Shown here: one piece after another, positions 1 to 11,565 of the stretch | Layout: each line of letters opens with the position of its first letter | Numbering within the stretch: position 1 is the stretch's first letter | NCBI GenBank assembly: GCA_027422505.1 | Contig: JAPQWV010001413.1 | Location: forward strand, 25,523-89,522 | DNA: 64,000 nt | Direction of reading: 5' to 3' | Origin: Craterostigma plantagineum | Taxonomy: Eukaryota; Streptophyta; Magnoliopsida; Lamiales; Linderniaceae | Notes under the pieces: generated by a model | What the model saw: only the letters and a program-made list of their open reading frames with translations | Database searches by the model: none | Told to the model about the DNA's origin: nothing | Translations under genes and position numbers: made by a program

Positions 1-331
1 ATCTCCGAGAAATTGCACTTATGCCCACATTTTCCGCAGTTTAATCTGTTTGTAGAAGATTTACGCATCTTTTCTTGCAACATGTAGGGCCAGGGCTTCC
101 TCTTATGCTGCAAATTCTAGGGTTTTTATTGCACTTTGTTAGGCCGATACGCTTCTTTTGCTTCAAGAAACGACTGATGACGATATTTTTCGATGAACCT
201 TCTTCGTCGGCGAGAGCATCGTTTGAAGGGTTTATTATGGTTTCGTTCGATTCTTCTGAAAGTGTGGAGGATGTTAATGTTGTTGGCATAATCAACAACG
301 TTGATATTAGTATTAACTTCAAGAACCTCAT
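1..331 (-). CDS. STIG1-like cysteine-rich secreted protein, partial and frameshifted
   Basis: The reading frame starts at the ATG complementary to 329-331. It has a hydrophobic N-terminus (MRFLKLILISTLL) typical of a signal peptide, then a spacer and a Cys-rich segment containing SPGPTCCKKRCVN, the signature of the stigma-specific STIG1 family. That family comprises small secreted proteins of pistil and other tissues that affect exudate and pollen-tube growth. The frame runs into a stop at about position 41. A one-base shift near 50-57 restores STIG1-like sequence (NCGKCGHKCNF) that continues off the left edge. The gene is therefore 3'-truncated by the window and carries a one-base deletion or sequence error. 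No intron is seen, as is usual for the family. Confidence 0.75.
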
Positions 332-435
332 TGGTTTGGATTGGATCTAAAAGTAAACGAAATTTCGCGGTGTTTTTTTTTTTTGTTGTTGTTGTTAAAT
401 TGTGAGATTTGAGATGGAATAGGAAATGTTTAAGG

Positions 436-449
436 GAGTATATATAGAG
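436..449 (-). promoter_or_regulatory. Probable TATA box of the STIG1-like gene
   Basis: Read on the minus strand, CTCTATATATACTCC lies about 105 bp upstream of the STIG1-like ATG. That is a normal TATA-to-ATG distance for a plant gene with a short leader. The assignment rests on motif and spacing only. Confidence 0.4.
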
Positions 450-469
450 GTTGATGTTGCATGGGATAA

Positions 470-2045
470 GAGTATATTATCGTGTAAGTATGTAAATGAG
501 ATAATGGAGAAGTCTTTATTATCAGCCGTTCACAAAGTCAACTACCTAAATTAGGCATTCGTTTACGAAGAATATGTAGTTCAACGATATAAAATACGAG
601 TCCGCTTCGAGCCGAACATTGTTAGTTTTTTTTACTCAAGCTCGATTTTGGACATAAATTGTTACTTCTGCTCAAAAATAACAAAAGGGTTCTATGTATA
701 TAGATATATATATATATATGTTTAACGAAAGGCTTGATAATGCTAGAATTAAATAAATTCAGTTAAACTTGTTCGAGTGCAAACTCGAATCGATTTTTAC
801 AATTAGAGGTCGATCTGTCGAAAGGGCGTTTGACCTTACAAATTACGAAATGGCGGAAGTTATATGGAATTGTGGAGATGTTAGGATTAGGACCATCTTT
901 TTAAAAGTAATATTTTTACGGAATTGAGTCACATATCTTGTTCTTGTCCTTAGAGTAGTACATAGCATACGGAACTTTATGAGAAAAGGTTTGAATATGA
1001 CGACGATATATTGCTACATTTTGACAGGGATCGTGATACTTATCTTGGGTCAATGTTTGGCCATATTAGATTCTACACGAAGGAAACTTTTGAAGTTTGA
1101 CGTTGTTATTAAAGAGGAAACATACATATTTATTACCCCCCGTAGTATATATGGTGTAGAATGATGAAATATATATCACGTCATCCGTTTTTTTTTTACC
1201 TTTGAAATATCATATACATATATAGGGGGGCGGGTATACAGCACTGACATTGCAATGTTCAAAAAGGTCAACGCTTTAAAATATGTAATTTTGACTTTCA
1301 AGAATTTGACCATTTGGTTGGTTCTAATGTTTGCACTTCCTTTCTAGATATGTGGCTTTGGGGACCGAAGAAAGAAACAAAGGAACGTGCGGGGTTGGCA
1401 TTCATTTCGCAACTTGTGCAGTGATCTGTTTCTTGTTTCCTCGTATATTCGTGTAAAAAACAAAGTGTTTATTATTGTAAAACTTACCATGTTATTTTTT
1501 CATACGTAATGAATATTGGTGTCTCGCAATTATAATATGAAAATTTTCGGATGCGGTATTGTATAAAGTAAAATGCACACAAAATTAAATTCAAAATACT
1601 TCTTATAAGTTATAACAGAGAGTATGCATTATAATTAGGGTACTATATAGTTTAAAAACTTAAGAGAATATGCATTATACATTCATCATCCTATATGTAA
1701 ATAAGATATTGATATATACACACTTTATTCCAATTCCATCATGCTTATCTGGGTTCACCATCATGTTAACACGTGGCATTATCCCTCGAGGGACTTAAAA
1801 AATCTGTAACTTCCTAAAAATGTCACCATTCAAATGATTAATGCCGTTAATTATCATTAGCATGAAAGTCCCTGCGTTTTGTACGGCACACGTCCCCTTG
1901 TTTAATGCTGTTTTACAACTCATAAAATGACTTTTTTTTCTCCTATTCACCAATGACATTTAATTGGATGGGATTAATTACAGACTAATCATTTCACCTT
2001 CCACACGACGTCACACTTTCAAACCCAACCAACACACCAAAATTA
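470..2045. other. AT-rich intergenic region, no gene recognised
   Basis: The stretch is AT-rich, with a short (TA)n run near 700-718 and poly-T runs. Short open frames, such as 61 codons at 979-1164, have no recognisable domain or coding bias. Its right end, about 1,750-2,050, is presumably the promoter of the lipid-transfer protein gene. Confidence 0.6.
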
Positions 2046-2052
2046 GTCCCTC

Positions 2053-2059
2053 TATAAAT
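2053..2059 (+). promoter_or_regulatory. TATA box of the LTP gene
   Basis: TATAAAT lies 74-80 bp upstream of the LTP start codon at 2133. This is the expected geometry for a plant gene with a ~50-nt leader. Confidence 0.55.
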
Positions 2060-2132
2060 TAAGCCATACATCTCTTCTCGTTCACATCATATCACTACTA
2101 TACAATATACAGCACACATTGATTATTACAAA

Positions 2133-2653
2133 ATGATTTGCAGCACTAATCTTCGTAATATTCTAACAGGGCTCGTCGTTCTCTCCCTAATAGTGTTCAG
2201 CCCACAAACGTGCAATGCTCTTTCATGCACGCAATCCCTTGAGTACTTAACTCCATGCGAGCCTTTCTTACTAGGGTTTGGTGACGTCACCTCTAACTCA
2301 CCATGTTGCTTAAGCGCTCGAGCACTGTCCGTGGCTGTTTCCTCGGAAGCAGACCGTAAAACACTTTGTCAGTGTATCAAACAAGTCGAAACTATAGTTA
2401 GCGTCAATCAAGACAAAGCCAAGCAACTTCCTCAGCTTTGCAATATCACTTCTTCCTCCTTTAACATCCTCCCCAATGCCGATTGTGATGCGTAATAATG
2501 ACTGTTATATGTCCATTACCATTTTTCTATCATATTTTAAGCAATGAAGTCAAAGATAAAATGTAGAAGTAATTGTACTTATTGCTAATGTGCAGGAGTG
2601 AGACTTTGAATGGTGGTGCACCTGGGAATAGTCCTGATATCGGCCATGGTTAA
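2133..2653 (+). CDS. Type-1 non-specific lipid-transfer protein (nsLTP1)
   Basis: The protein has a signal peptide of about 29 residues (hydrophobic LVVLSLIVF) and then the eight-cysteine nsLTP pattern. Spacing is C-9-C-15-CC-19-CxC-21-C-14-C, matching the type-1 (9 kDa) class that binds acyl lipids in the apoplast. The continuous frame stops at 2495, just after the last Cys. A GTAATA donor at 2492 and a TGCAG acceptor ending at 2595 give an in-frame exon 2 (2596-2653) adding a short Gly-rich tail ending DIGHG. Type-1 LTP genes commonly have one intron at this point near the C-terminus, so I prefer the spliced model: exons 2133-2491 and 2596-2653, about 138 aa. No lesion is seen. Physiological role (cuticle, defence, reproduction) cannot be told from sequence. 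Confidence 0.85.
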
Positions 2654-3470
2654 ACGCCATCTTTCTAAATAAAGGTCTATTTTTTTATCTATTTTTTCCT
2701 CTCTATACCTATGTTTAATCTTTATCTTCTTAATATTGAAAATTTGAAATTTTCTATGATGGACTTTATATCCTTTTGTTTTTCCCTTCAGGAAAGAAAG
2801 CTATGAGTGAAGCTCCGAGAAGAATGGACGTGGGATTTATCTCATTTTGATTCTTATTATATATATTTATGTAACAGATGATGTGTGATTCGGTTAATGA
2901 GATAAATCTCTAGTTCATTATCTTGAACTACGTTCTACTTTACATTTACTCTAATTAATGATATTCAATGATAATATAATCATAACAAAATTAAAAAGCT
3001 TAAAAGAGTAATTGAAATAAAAAAGAAATATCGTATTAGAGGGAGGATATAAAGTTAAACCTAAAAATTGGTGATTGTAGTTAGAATTAAGTGACCAAAA
3101 TAAAATTTCGTTTACCAATTTATATAAATTAATATATGTCAACAGAAGTATCAATTAGCTAACCCAATCCCGCCTTCGGAAACATCTAGCACCTAACATT
3201 GAGCTCGAATGACTGATTTTGCTACATACAGCTCGTAGTTAAGGTTTTAAAATAGAAAAAAAGAGCTGACTAGGACCTGGAAAACTATCATCTCAGAGCT
3301 GTAACACCAATTAAGTTCTCTAATTTTATTATGGCAAAATTACCAGCATATATCTCAAGAATCCTGATTTGTTACCTTAAATATCCTCGTAATTACTACC
3401 ATCAACGACACGCACCACAGCTCATCGTTCACTGTTCCACCGACGCCAGCCAAGAAAACCTAAACAGCCT
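2654..3470. other. Intergenic region, nothing recognised
   Basis: AT-rich DNA between two LTP-type genes. The minus-strand open frame at 2951-3154 is low-complexity and has no recognisable domain. Presence of two LTP-family genes in a row suggests an old local duplication, but the intergenic DNA shows no obvious repeat between them. Confidence 0.5.
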
Positions 3471-3476
3471 CCGTCC

Positions 3477-3484
3477 TATAAATA
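3477..3484 (+). promoter_or_regulatory. TATA box of the second LTP-like gene
   Basis: TATAAATA sits 83-90 bp upstream of the ATG at 3567. Confidence 0.5.
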
Positions 3485-3566
3485 AACACCCCATTACAAA
3501 CACATGGACTCACGGACGAAAAGAAAAGAAAAACGTTAAACGCACTTACAAACCAAATCAAAATTC

Positions 3567-4270
3567 ATGGCTAAGAAACCAATGACGCCAATGTTCATTA
3601 CCTTCGCCTTCTTAGCTCTGCTCTATAGCAGCACGGCCAAGGCAAACGTGGTCGACTGCGGCTTTGCCCTTACGAGCTTATTTCCATGTATCGAATTTCT
3701 CAGAAGCGAAATTCCATCTACGCCCTCGGCCAGCTGCTGTAGTGGGGCCGGCGGTTTGCTCATCGGGCCAACCCTAGACATCACAGCTTATGCCAATGCT
3801 TTAGGGCAAATCCATTATCTCCAAGTTTATTACAGTCCAAGGCCGTACAGCTCCCAGCCCAATGCAACCTCCCTAGCTTCTTGCCTCTCATGGGTTGCCT
3901 GTAATAAAATAATAATAATAATTACTCTCTTACAAACTCTCTCTCTCTTTTTTTTTTTATTTTAATTTCATCTATGTGATTATAAAAATGCTTTCTTTTT
4001 TTGTTCTTAAAAAATAGGGTTCCGAGTAACGGTGCTTTGCCTGTTCCACCGTTTGTTCTTCCAATCCCGGGAAGTGGTGGTTTGCCTATTCCGCTTTTGT
4101 TCCAATCCCGGGAAATGGTGCTTTGCCTATCCGGGAAATGGCGTATTTCCAGTTCCGCCCCTCGTGCCTATCCCGGGATTAGTCACGCCTATTTCTCCAA
4201 GGGCTCCGTGGTTGTCGCCGCCTATTTCTCCGGCGTCTTCGCCGATAGCTTTGCCGCCGGCGGCGTAAAA
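3567..4270 (+). CDS. LTP-like secreted protein with Pro/Gly-rich C-terminal repeats, probably disrupted
   Basis: Exon 1 (3567-3900) begins with a signal peptide ending near STAKA. It continues with an LTP-type start (C-9-C, then a CC pair) and a later Cys-containing segment; the CxC of a regular nsLTP is not clear. A GTAATA donor at 3901 and a TAG acceptor at 4017 join exon 2 (4018-4270), which ends with a tail rich in P, I, S and A (PISPASSPIALPPAA). Exon 2 encodes near-repeats of the type VPIPGNGALP, but these lie in three different frames in succession, changing near 4095 and 4130. The spliced frame is open, yet its first half reads as non-repetitive sequence out of register. That suggests two one-base indels within repeated coding DNA. 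The protein may be an LTP/xylogen-like or hybrid proline-rich protein; subfamily is uncertain. Confidence 0.5.
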
Positions 4271-5980
4271 TAATTATTATTTGAGTTATGGATGATAAAT
4301 TATAGTTATGTCTTATTAGTTGGTTTGGTTCTTAATATATATTTCTATGTAATGGATATTATTGTCTAGTTCCTGATCATGTAGCAAAGGCATGCGTCGT
4401 CTACTATTATCGGAGTTTGGAACACATTGCAACTTAAGATTAGATTAAGATGTCAATTAATAACGATAATGTTTGCAAAGAAAAAGAAAATAATAATAAT
4501 ACTACTACTGTATAATAACAGTAATAACATAATAATAATAAAGGAAAAACAAAAGAAAAGGTTGGACATTAATCGGGCTAAAATGAATAAATTGACCCAA
4601 ACAATATAAGGCCCGTAAACAACGGAAAAATAGTTAAATACTTAAGTAATTAAATTAACTTGACAATTGAATAATATGGACCAACCTAGTTTTCTTTGAT
4701 TTTATCGTTGCACATGATGAGTTTGATATTGAAAGTTTGACAGAGACAGACTACCTATAGTTAAAAAGTCCTACTTGCATATTCAATGAGCTCATAGTGA
4801 ACCGACCATTACGTCTTGTTTAGTAAAAAAAGAATTATAAAAATAAACTTTATTTATAAATATATATTGTATACAGTATAAGACACTTTATTGCCTTTCG
4901 GTCGCTGTCAAACATAGAAATAAACGCACACGGCTTTTTTTGAGCAAGTCGATCGATAGTCTTTGTGAAACAATTATCATAACGAGTTGCATAGTAATGT
5001 ATAAAAAGCATAAATAAGGGTCATGTTAATTACGAGCCATCTTACCAATTTTTTATAAATAAAATTATATATTTTGTCTTGATCGCTTATAACAGTACCG
5101 TAGCCCAAGCCCTTTTATTTTTATAAAAACAAAGAAAACAGATGTCCCATAGGCACGTGGAAGTTGTTATCAGTGCAGTGATATAGGGCGATTTAATTGT
5201 AGGGGCCATTTTTTATTAAATGTATAATTAATGAATATTTTGTAGCTTTAGGAAGTAGGAGCAAACAAATGCCAAATAAAATAAAATAATCCCTATCGAC
5301 GTCCAATTTTATTCTGTCCGTTTTCGGATTCTGACCAAGTTAAAAAAGCCCCACTTCTCAGTTTCATCCCACTCTGTAATTATTAAATTAAATGCTCTTT
5401 ATGTGTGCGGTTGTGATTATATAAGAAACGTCCTATATATTACAGCTTATGAGTAGGAGTATCCATCTCACCAGAGATAAGTGTCGATAAGCAGTTGAGT
5501 TGCAAACGTGGCGAGGTTGTAGCTCTTTTTATTTGGGACATCTATCTCCAAGAAAAAAAAAAACAGAAGAAAAGAAGGTTATGGATTGAGTATATCATGA
5601 TAATCGATTTTTTTACATCATTGGAATATTGAAACAAAGATTGACCATAATATCTATTCAATCAAGTCAAGCCACATTTTCACGGTTGATAATTTAATTA
5701 AAGTTTAGAAACCATGATTTAGTGATATTAGTCAATTACTAATTAACAATAGAATCAACACGCTTCGCTCTTATCCATGACCCAATCACGAGTCCGCATA
5801 TCTTTTAGAGATGATGCTGACGTCATCATTCAAACTATGTATCCATATCACTCATTCATTGTTACACAAGAAATTCTTCACCCTCTAAATTTCCGTTAGA
5901 TATATCAATAGATCGGATATTGCCTTCCATCGTCTCACTAACCAACCTTTCAGTTTTACCCACACATCTCTCTCCCTCCT

Positions 5981-5986
<6 letters not shown>
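4271..5986. other. AT-rich intergenic region
   Basis: No coding or RNA gene is recognised. There are simple AT-rich stretches and short (AAT)n runs near 4,490-4,540. A leader for the next gene probably begins in the last 150 bp. Confidence 0.5.

Positions 5987-6040
<54 letters not shown>
5987..6040. repeat. (CT)27 microsatellite in a 5' leader
   Basis: Fifty-four bases of perfect CT dinucleotide about 75 bp upstream of the ATG at 6116. CT-rich leaders are common in plant promoters and 5' UTRs. The length should be polymorphic. Confidence 0.9.
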
Positions 6041-6042
<2 letters not shown>

Positions 6043-6115
6043 AAGTCTCTGCTTTTTTTCACACAAGCTCGTCTCTTTCTTCTCCCAGAAGAGAGAAAGG
6101 AAAGGTTTTTGTTGA

Positions 6116-7106
6116 ATGGTACAAAAAGCTCTTACATACATGGAGGAGTTAGAAAATGAACCAAGTCCACCTAAATCTCAAGCTGAGATCCTCAGCCCAT
6201 GTAGCAGTGGAAGAAGAAGCAGCGATGATTCAAACTCGCCAGAGTTTGAATTTTGGAATATTACGAGAAATCCAACTTCTTTTCCTCAACCAAATCTACT
6301 CTCTGCTGATGAGCTGTTCGCCGACGGCGTTCTACTGCCCCTCGATCACCTCCACGTCTCTTCCGACGAGCCTGAGATGCCAACGCCAGAGCCTGACGCG
6401 GCGCCGACCTCAAATCGACCGCTGTCGCCGCCGCCCCGGCGCCGACTGCATCGAAGCGGTGGAGGGACATCATCATCTTCAGGAAAACGTTGCTAAGAGT
6501 GGCGTGAAAGAGAGTATAAGTAAGAAAGGAGAGTCGAAGAAGAACGGTGGTGGTGTGGGGAAGGCGGCGGAGCTGAATATCAACATCTGGCCGTTTAGGA
6601 GGAGCAGTTCCGCCGGAAACGTCGGACCTCGGCCGAGGGTCGGCGGGTCTTCAGGCTTTGCCGGTCGAAAGGCGAGCAGCGCACCGTGCTCGAGGAGCAA
6701 CTCCGGCGGGGATTTGAAGACCCGCAAAGTGCCGACCAGTCCCAGTAGGGTCAACGGCGGCGGCGTTCATTTGGGAAGGACCAGCCCTGTGTGGCAGGTT
6801 CGCCGCGGCGTCGGAGGAAAGGGCAGCGGCGGTGAGAAGGGTCTTGGGAGGGTCGACGTTCGAAGGAAACAACCGTCGGCGGCGGCTGCTGGCGGCGGAG
6901 GTAAGAGGGTGCTCAGTTTGAACGTGCCGATGTGTATAGGATATAATAGGAGTACAAATCTGAGCTGTAGGAGCGATGGGAATAGCGCGGTGGGCGTTCC
7001 GGCCTCCGCCGTCGGCCGAGGAGGGGCCGTCGCCGGCGATGGGGTACGCGGCGGCGGTAATATGTTATTTGGAATTAAGAACCTTTTCGCCAAGAAAGTG
7101 TATTAA
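6116..7106 (+). CDS. DUF1645/MAKR-like uncharacterised regulator, two frameshifts
   Basis: This is a single-exon, Ser/Arg/Gly-rich protein of about 330 aa once frame changes are allowed. Conserved plant motifs appear in order: SPEFEFWN near residue 41, SADELFADGVLLPL near residue 63, a KRWRDI block, IWPFRRSSSAGN, SAPCSRSNSGG, a GVHLGRTSPVWQVRR block and a LNVPMCIGYN motif near the end. This order is that of plant DUF1645 / membrane-associated-kinase-regulator-like proteins, which lack enzymatic domains; some relatives bind membranes and modulate receptor-kinase signalling. The frame moves twice between about 6,440 and 6,500, on either side of KRWRDI, so two one-base lesions lie within ~60 bp. 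A CT-repeat leader precedes the ATG. Function is not known from sequence. Confidence 0.6.
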
Positions 7107-7185
7107 TAGTTTTAAATTACAGTTAATATATTCCTATCTCTGTGCTTGGCCTTTTGTCCTTTGCCCTTATGGCATGTCACGATTG

Positions 7186-7186
<1 letters not shown>

Positions 7187-7235
<49 letters not shown>
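7187..7235. repeat. (TA)n microsatellite in the 3' flank
   Basis: A nearly perfect AT dinucleotide run about 80 bp beyond the stop codon of the DUF1645-like gene. Confidence 0.85.
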
Positions 7236-7630
7236 GCTGTTATATCATGCTGAATTTCCAAACGTAGCAACACAAAAAGCCATTCGAGACATTAACCATT
7301 ATCAAGTGTAGTTGTCCAGCGATTTATTACAATACACGCGTTGGTTTTGAACATTGTTAAGAAGTAGAAAGCATCATAGGGTCCGAAGACAGTTTTTGTA
7401 CCTCACATGACTAAGTTTTATTCTACTAGCCCCTTTCATGTCATATTAGATTAAATGTGGTTTCAATTATAGAGTCGAGGATGAGAAATCAGATTAATAT
7501 TTGATGACTATCGAATACGAATATAATATTTTCCGACTGAGATTCCTTTGCAATCACTTGATATATACACACATGGCATCGACATACCCAATACAAGTTA
7601 ATCAAAACAAATTACAAATTGTAGATGAGA

Positions 7631-8635
7631 TTATTCTCGGTCGCTCTTCATGGAACTCGTCTCATTCACATATTCCCTCATGAGTCTCGTGTTACAATCA
7701 TCCATCATCTGCATTAACATATCACAAATTATTATGAAATTAATACATTTAAATCTAAAGATTATGAATGGAATGAAATTAATATTCTACCTTGGACGCC
7801 AAGCGCTGCAAGTTGTCCCATTCAAAATCGTTCTTGCAATACGCCGATCGAACCTTTTTCCACAATAAAATCGATAGTAATACTAAATTATTTTGCTAGA
7901 AGAAACCCAATGAAAATAAAAAGGACAAACCTGCAGTATCCGAAGAGCTTCGAGCGAGGCATGAAGGTTCGTGGATGGAAAAGAGTAAAGATTAATATTT
8001 TTTTCTTCTTACAAGATAAAGATCATAAATTATTACATAGTTAATGAAGACATCATATATTAAATTGAAATAAATACCTAAGCTTTTGTGATTAGACGAC
8101 TCTCTCATGAGATCAGCAATGAACTTATCACCGTCGCTCAACGAATGTCCTTCCAAGAACTTCGTTAGATCGGCGTGCGCCTCTTTGTTGTAGCTCTTCA
8201 CCAGTTATTTATTATGCGTATTATAATAAATTGAAATACGTAATGATTTTGAAAATAAAGAATATGATTAAATTTATATATCAAGAATTACACCTCAAGC
8301 TGGGCATTGACAATTCGGACAGCTACGTAGGTGAAGAAGTCGTGCAAGTGCTTTGCCGCTTTAGCTTCAGGGGAAGCTTCTCCAAACCCTTGTAATAATA
8401 TATAAACAATGGATAATCTCCTCAAAGTAAAACTATTTCAAAACGTAATAATACATACATACATACCAGGGACGTACATCTTCTGACATTGTAATTTAGT
8501 TATTCGTTTGAGTCGAGTATGATTGAAAGGTGTTAAAGTAGTGCTTGGGATGCGCGATTTTGGTGGGATATGAGAGAAGGGAAGAGTGTACGTTTTGATG
8601 AGGAAGAGGATTCCATGGATGATGATGAGTTCCAA
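7631..8635 (-). CDS. RBCX: RbcX, chloroplast RuBisCO assembly chaperone, six exons, intact
   Basis: Minus-strand exons are 8635-8467, 8388-8294, 8195-8078, 7947-7931, 7853-7791 and 7708-7631. All joins are GT-AG, all phases match, and the product is about 179 aa. Exon 1 encodes a plastid-type leader ending in QKMYVPG. Then come the RbcX core motifs EASPEAKAAKHLHDFFTY, AVRIVNAQLESYN, HSLSDGDKFIADLMRESS, LRILQVRSAYCKNDFEWDN and NTRLMREYV. RbcX is a small helical homodimer that binds the C-terminal tail of the RuBisCO large subunit and helps assemble the octameric core. The fourth exon is only 17 nt and is needed to keep the conserved LALRILQVRSAY stretch. It is one of two fully clean multi-exon genes in the window. 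MYVPGFGEASPE resembles the Arabidopsis RBCX1 type. Confidence 0.93.
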
Positions 8636-8869
8636 TGTTCTATCCTTAATTTTTTTGACCGAATGGTTTATTTAATTTGATCCTGTTGCTCCATTTTTTT
8701 TTCTGTCTGGAATATGTTGGAACTAATTCGAAAGTGAAGGAATGAAAATATCTTCGATCACTTATTTTGAAATATCTTCTTTTGCTTGGTTATGGACGAA
8801 AATAGCGATATTGATAAATGGTGGAGGAACCAATTTCTACGAGATGGAAACAAAATATAAAAAAAATAA

Positions 8870-10330
8870 AAAAGGGTAACTTCAATTAAATCCCCCTACC
8901 CTATTTTCTTATACATAACTCCCCATTCCATCTTATTTATTAACAAACTCCCTAAATCAAAACAATCTTACACATAACTCCCCATGGACGATTTTGCCCA
9001 TCTATTATTGTAGTACCAATATATGTATGTTTGTAGTACCTCATGAACGATTTTTCCCCCTCTACTAATTTTCACACCCTTACCCAAACTTGTAGTACCA
9101 ATATACGTATGTTTATAGTACCAATATTTAGATGTTCGCCGTACCATCCCGTGAGCCCATGGACGATTTTTGTAGTACCAATATACACATGTTCGTGGTA
9201 TCAAAAAACCTACCCACGGACCACCCCTTACACAAAATTGTAGTACCAATATACGCATGTTTGTACTACAATATATAGATGTTCGTCGTACCATCCCGCG
9301 AGCCCATGGACGATTTTTGTAGTACCAATATATAGATGTTCGTGGTACCGTATTGTAAGCTAGTGTGGTATCATGAGTAGGTTACTTGTAGTACCAATAT
9401 CTATGGTAACGGTCACGTAGAAAACATAATTCAGATGGCGTCGAAAATTCCTTACCAAACTTGAAATACCAATATACGTATGGTTGTAGACCAATATATA
9501 GATGTTCGTGGTATCATACCGTGAGCTGGTGTGGTACCATACGTAGGTTAATTGTGATATCTTTTCGTACCATGTGTTCACCACAAACAGCCTACTTATG
9601 GTCCACACTAGCTCACGTTATGGTACCACAAACATCTGTACACTGGTACTACAAACATACGTATATTTGGTACGTCAAGTTTGGTAAGGAATTTTCGATG
9701 CCATCTGAATTATATTTTCTACGTGACCGTTACTATAGATTTGCTACAAGTAACCTACTCATGGTACCACACTAGCTTACAATACGGTACCACGAACATC
9801 TATATATTGGTACTACAAAAATCGTCCATGGGCTCATGGGATGGTACGGTGACCCATGGTACCACACTAGCTTACAATACGGTACCACGAACATCTGTAC
9901 ATTGGTACTACAAAAATCGTCCATGGGCTAGGATGGTACGACGAACATTTATATATTGGTACTACAAACATACGTATATCGGTACTACAATTTTGGTAAA
10001 GGGTGGTCCGTGGGTGTTGACAGGTTTTTTGGTACCACGAACATCTGTATATTGGTACTACAAAATCGTTCATGGGCTCACGGGATGGTACGGCGAACAT
10101 CTATATATTGGTACTACAAACATACGTATATTGATACTACAATTTTAGGTAAGGGTGGTCCGTGGGTGTTGTTTTTTGGTAATATTGTTATTTTTATAAG
10201 ACTAAAATCGTCCATTAGGTAGCTATGTGATATAAAAGTTTGAAATGAGAAGTTTGATCATAAATGAATGGGAAGGGGGAGTTAGTTGATTAATAGTTTG
10301 GGATTAGAGAGTTATGTGTAGATTTCTCAA
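8870..10330. repeat. Large foldback (inverted-repeat) element with GTACCAATAT sub-repeats
   Basis: The left half (about 8,990-9,560) carries many copies of a short motif around TAGTACCAATATACG and GATGTTCGTGGTACC. The right half (about 9,600-10,150) carries the same text as its reverse complement and in mirrored order, including shared longer blocks such as GAGCCCATGGACGATTTTTG and AACGGTCACGTAGAAAA. The arms are roughly 550-700 bp with a spacer of under ~80 bp near 9,560-9,610. The outer ends (8,880-8,990 and 10,200-10,330) share a related ACACATAACTC motif in opposite orientation. Many short open frames here are translations of the repeat. This is likely a foldback or non-autonomous DNA transposon, or an inverted satellite duplication. 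Exact ends and target-site duplication were not resolved. Confidence 0.75.
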
Positions 10331-11234
10331 TAAAAAAATCGAGAATTTAAATAAATATGGACTTTTTTTTCTTCTCTATGGCTTGTTTCCATATGTCCAC
10401 TTGTTAATTGATACGAGTTCCTCTATTGTCCTTGTTTTTTTATTTATTTTGAAACGATAGTTTGGCACTAAACCACAAAAGTACAAACGTGCTAAACACA
10501 TAGAGCTGTATTTTGTCGCATTGCGCCAAACGAAATCAGTCCTCAAAAAGAGGAAAAACAACGCCACGAGGGGAACAACACTCCCACATGGCAAAAAGTC
10601 CACAAGGGACAAAAATCGAAAGAAAGCATAATCTATTATCTAAAACCAAGAATTAAAAAAATCGACATGATTTTATTAAGTGTACGCCTACAAATTAATT
10701 GTTAAATACTTTGTTGGGTTGGTATACCAGTGTTGAATGATTGGTGGTCATTCGTGCCGTGGTGACAATTAGGATAATTATATATGTACAGATAAAAAGT
10801 GTCCTTAATATTTAGCCTATTTTTGCTCAATAACTGTGAACATTTGTGAACGCAAAGAGCCCAAAAAACAAGTGCAATTTTGGAATGTCAAATATAACAT
10901 AAGATAATATGTAGTACAATTTATGAAAAATCTCATAGATCCCGAGTCAGAAAGGGCTTACTCCTATTATGAAATTCAAATAACGGCAATTCAAATAACG
11001 GCAAAGAAAGAAAAAAAAAAAAAACTAATGCTATTTTTATTAGCATCGTAACAATGCTCCTCTAAACATAGTTCAAAGCACGACTAGTTCTAATCATACT
11101 TTATCGAATTCAATAACCAAATTCGATAAATTTTATGGAGATAATAATCCTGTGCTTTTCCCTAAACCTGAGGTTACCTATATTTTAGCAGTGGTCCCAA
11201 ATCAAATCACATTCCCAAGTCACAAAATATTGCT

Positions 11235-11565
11235 ATGGTATATCAGGCCCCGTCAGAAGTTTAATTTAAGATTCAGGCCCTGACTCGAAAAAACTTTAGT
11301 TAAAATGATCTAATTTCTGTAAAATTTAGATATAAGGACCTAACCTAAAAAGTGGTATGAACTGGTATAGCCTTTCGTTTTGTGTTACAAACTTTCAACA
11401 TATTGTTATTTCAGAAAAATGAAGTTACAGTGCAGAAACGAACTAGTATCGAATGATCGTTACTGGTACCGGATGATAGTTGTGTTACAAATTTCAACAT
11501 ACATATTGTTATTTCAGAGCATTGAAGTGGTACTGCAGAAATCAGATCGTCAAAACTAATTATTT
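11235..11565 (+). repeat. Dispersed repeat, family also present in a TDT intron
   Basis: Two partial internal copies of a unit containing TGTTATTTCAG and GTGGTACTGCAGAA lie here. The segment with AAAATTTAGATATAAGGACC and TATGAACTGGTAT is matched in reverse complement at about 29,930-30,280. The remaining intergenic DNA from 10,331 to about 12,050 shows no recognisable gene. The element type is unclear; it is probably a non-autonomous transposon. Confidence 0.5.

Noticed and set aside
979..1164. 61-codon frame with a hydrophobic segment
   Set aside because: Too short, in AT-rich DNA, with no family resemblance or supporting promoter signal.
5956..6141. Arg/Glu repeat peptide antisense to the CT microsatellite
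   Set aside because: It is a translation of a dinucleotide repeat.
9360..10222. Several 77-155-codon open frames with repeated YWYYKHTY peptides
   Set aside because: They are translations of the foldback's sub-repeats on both strands, not protein genes.
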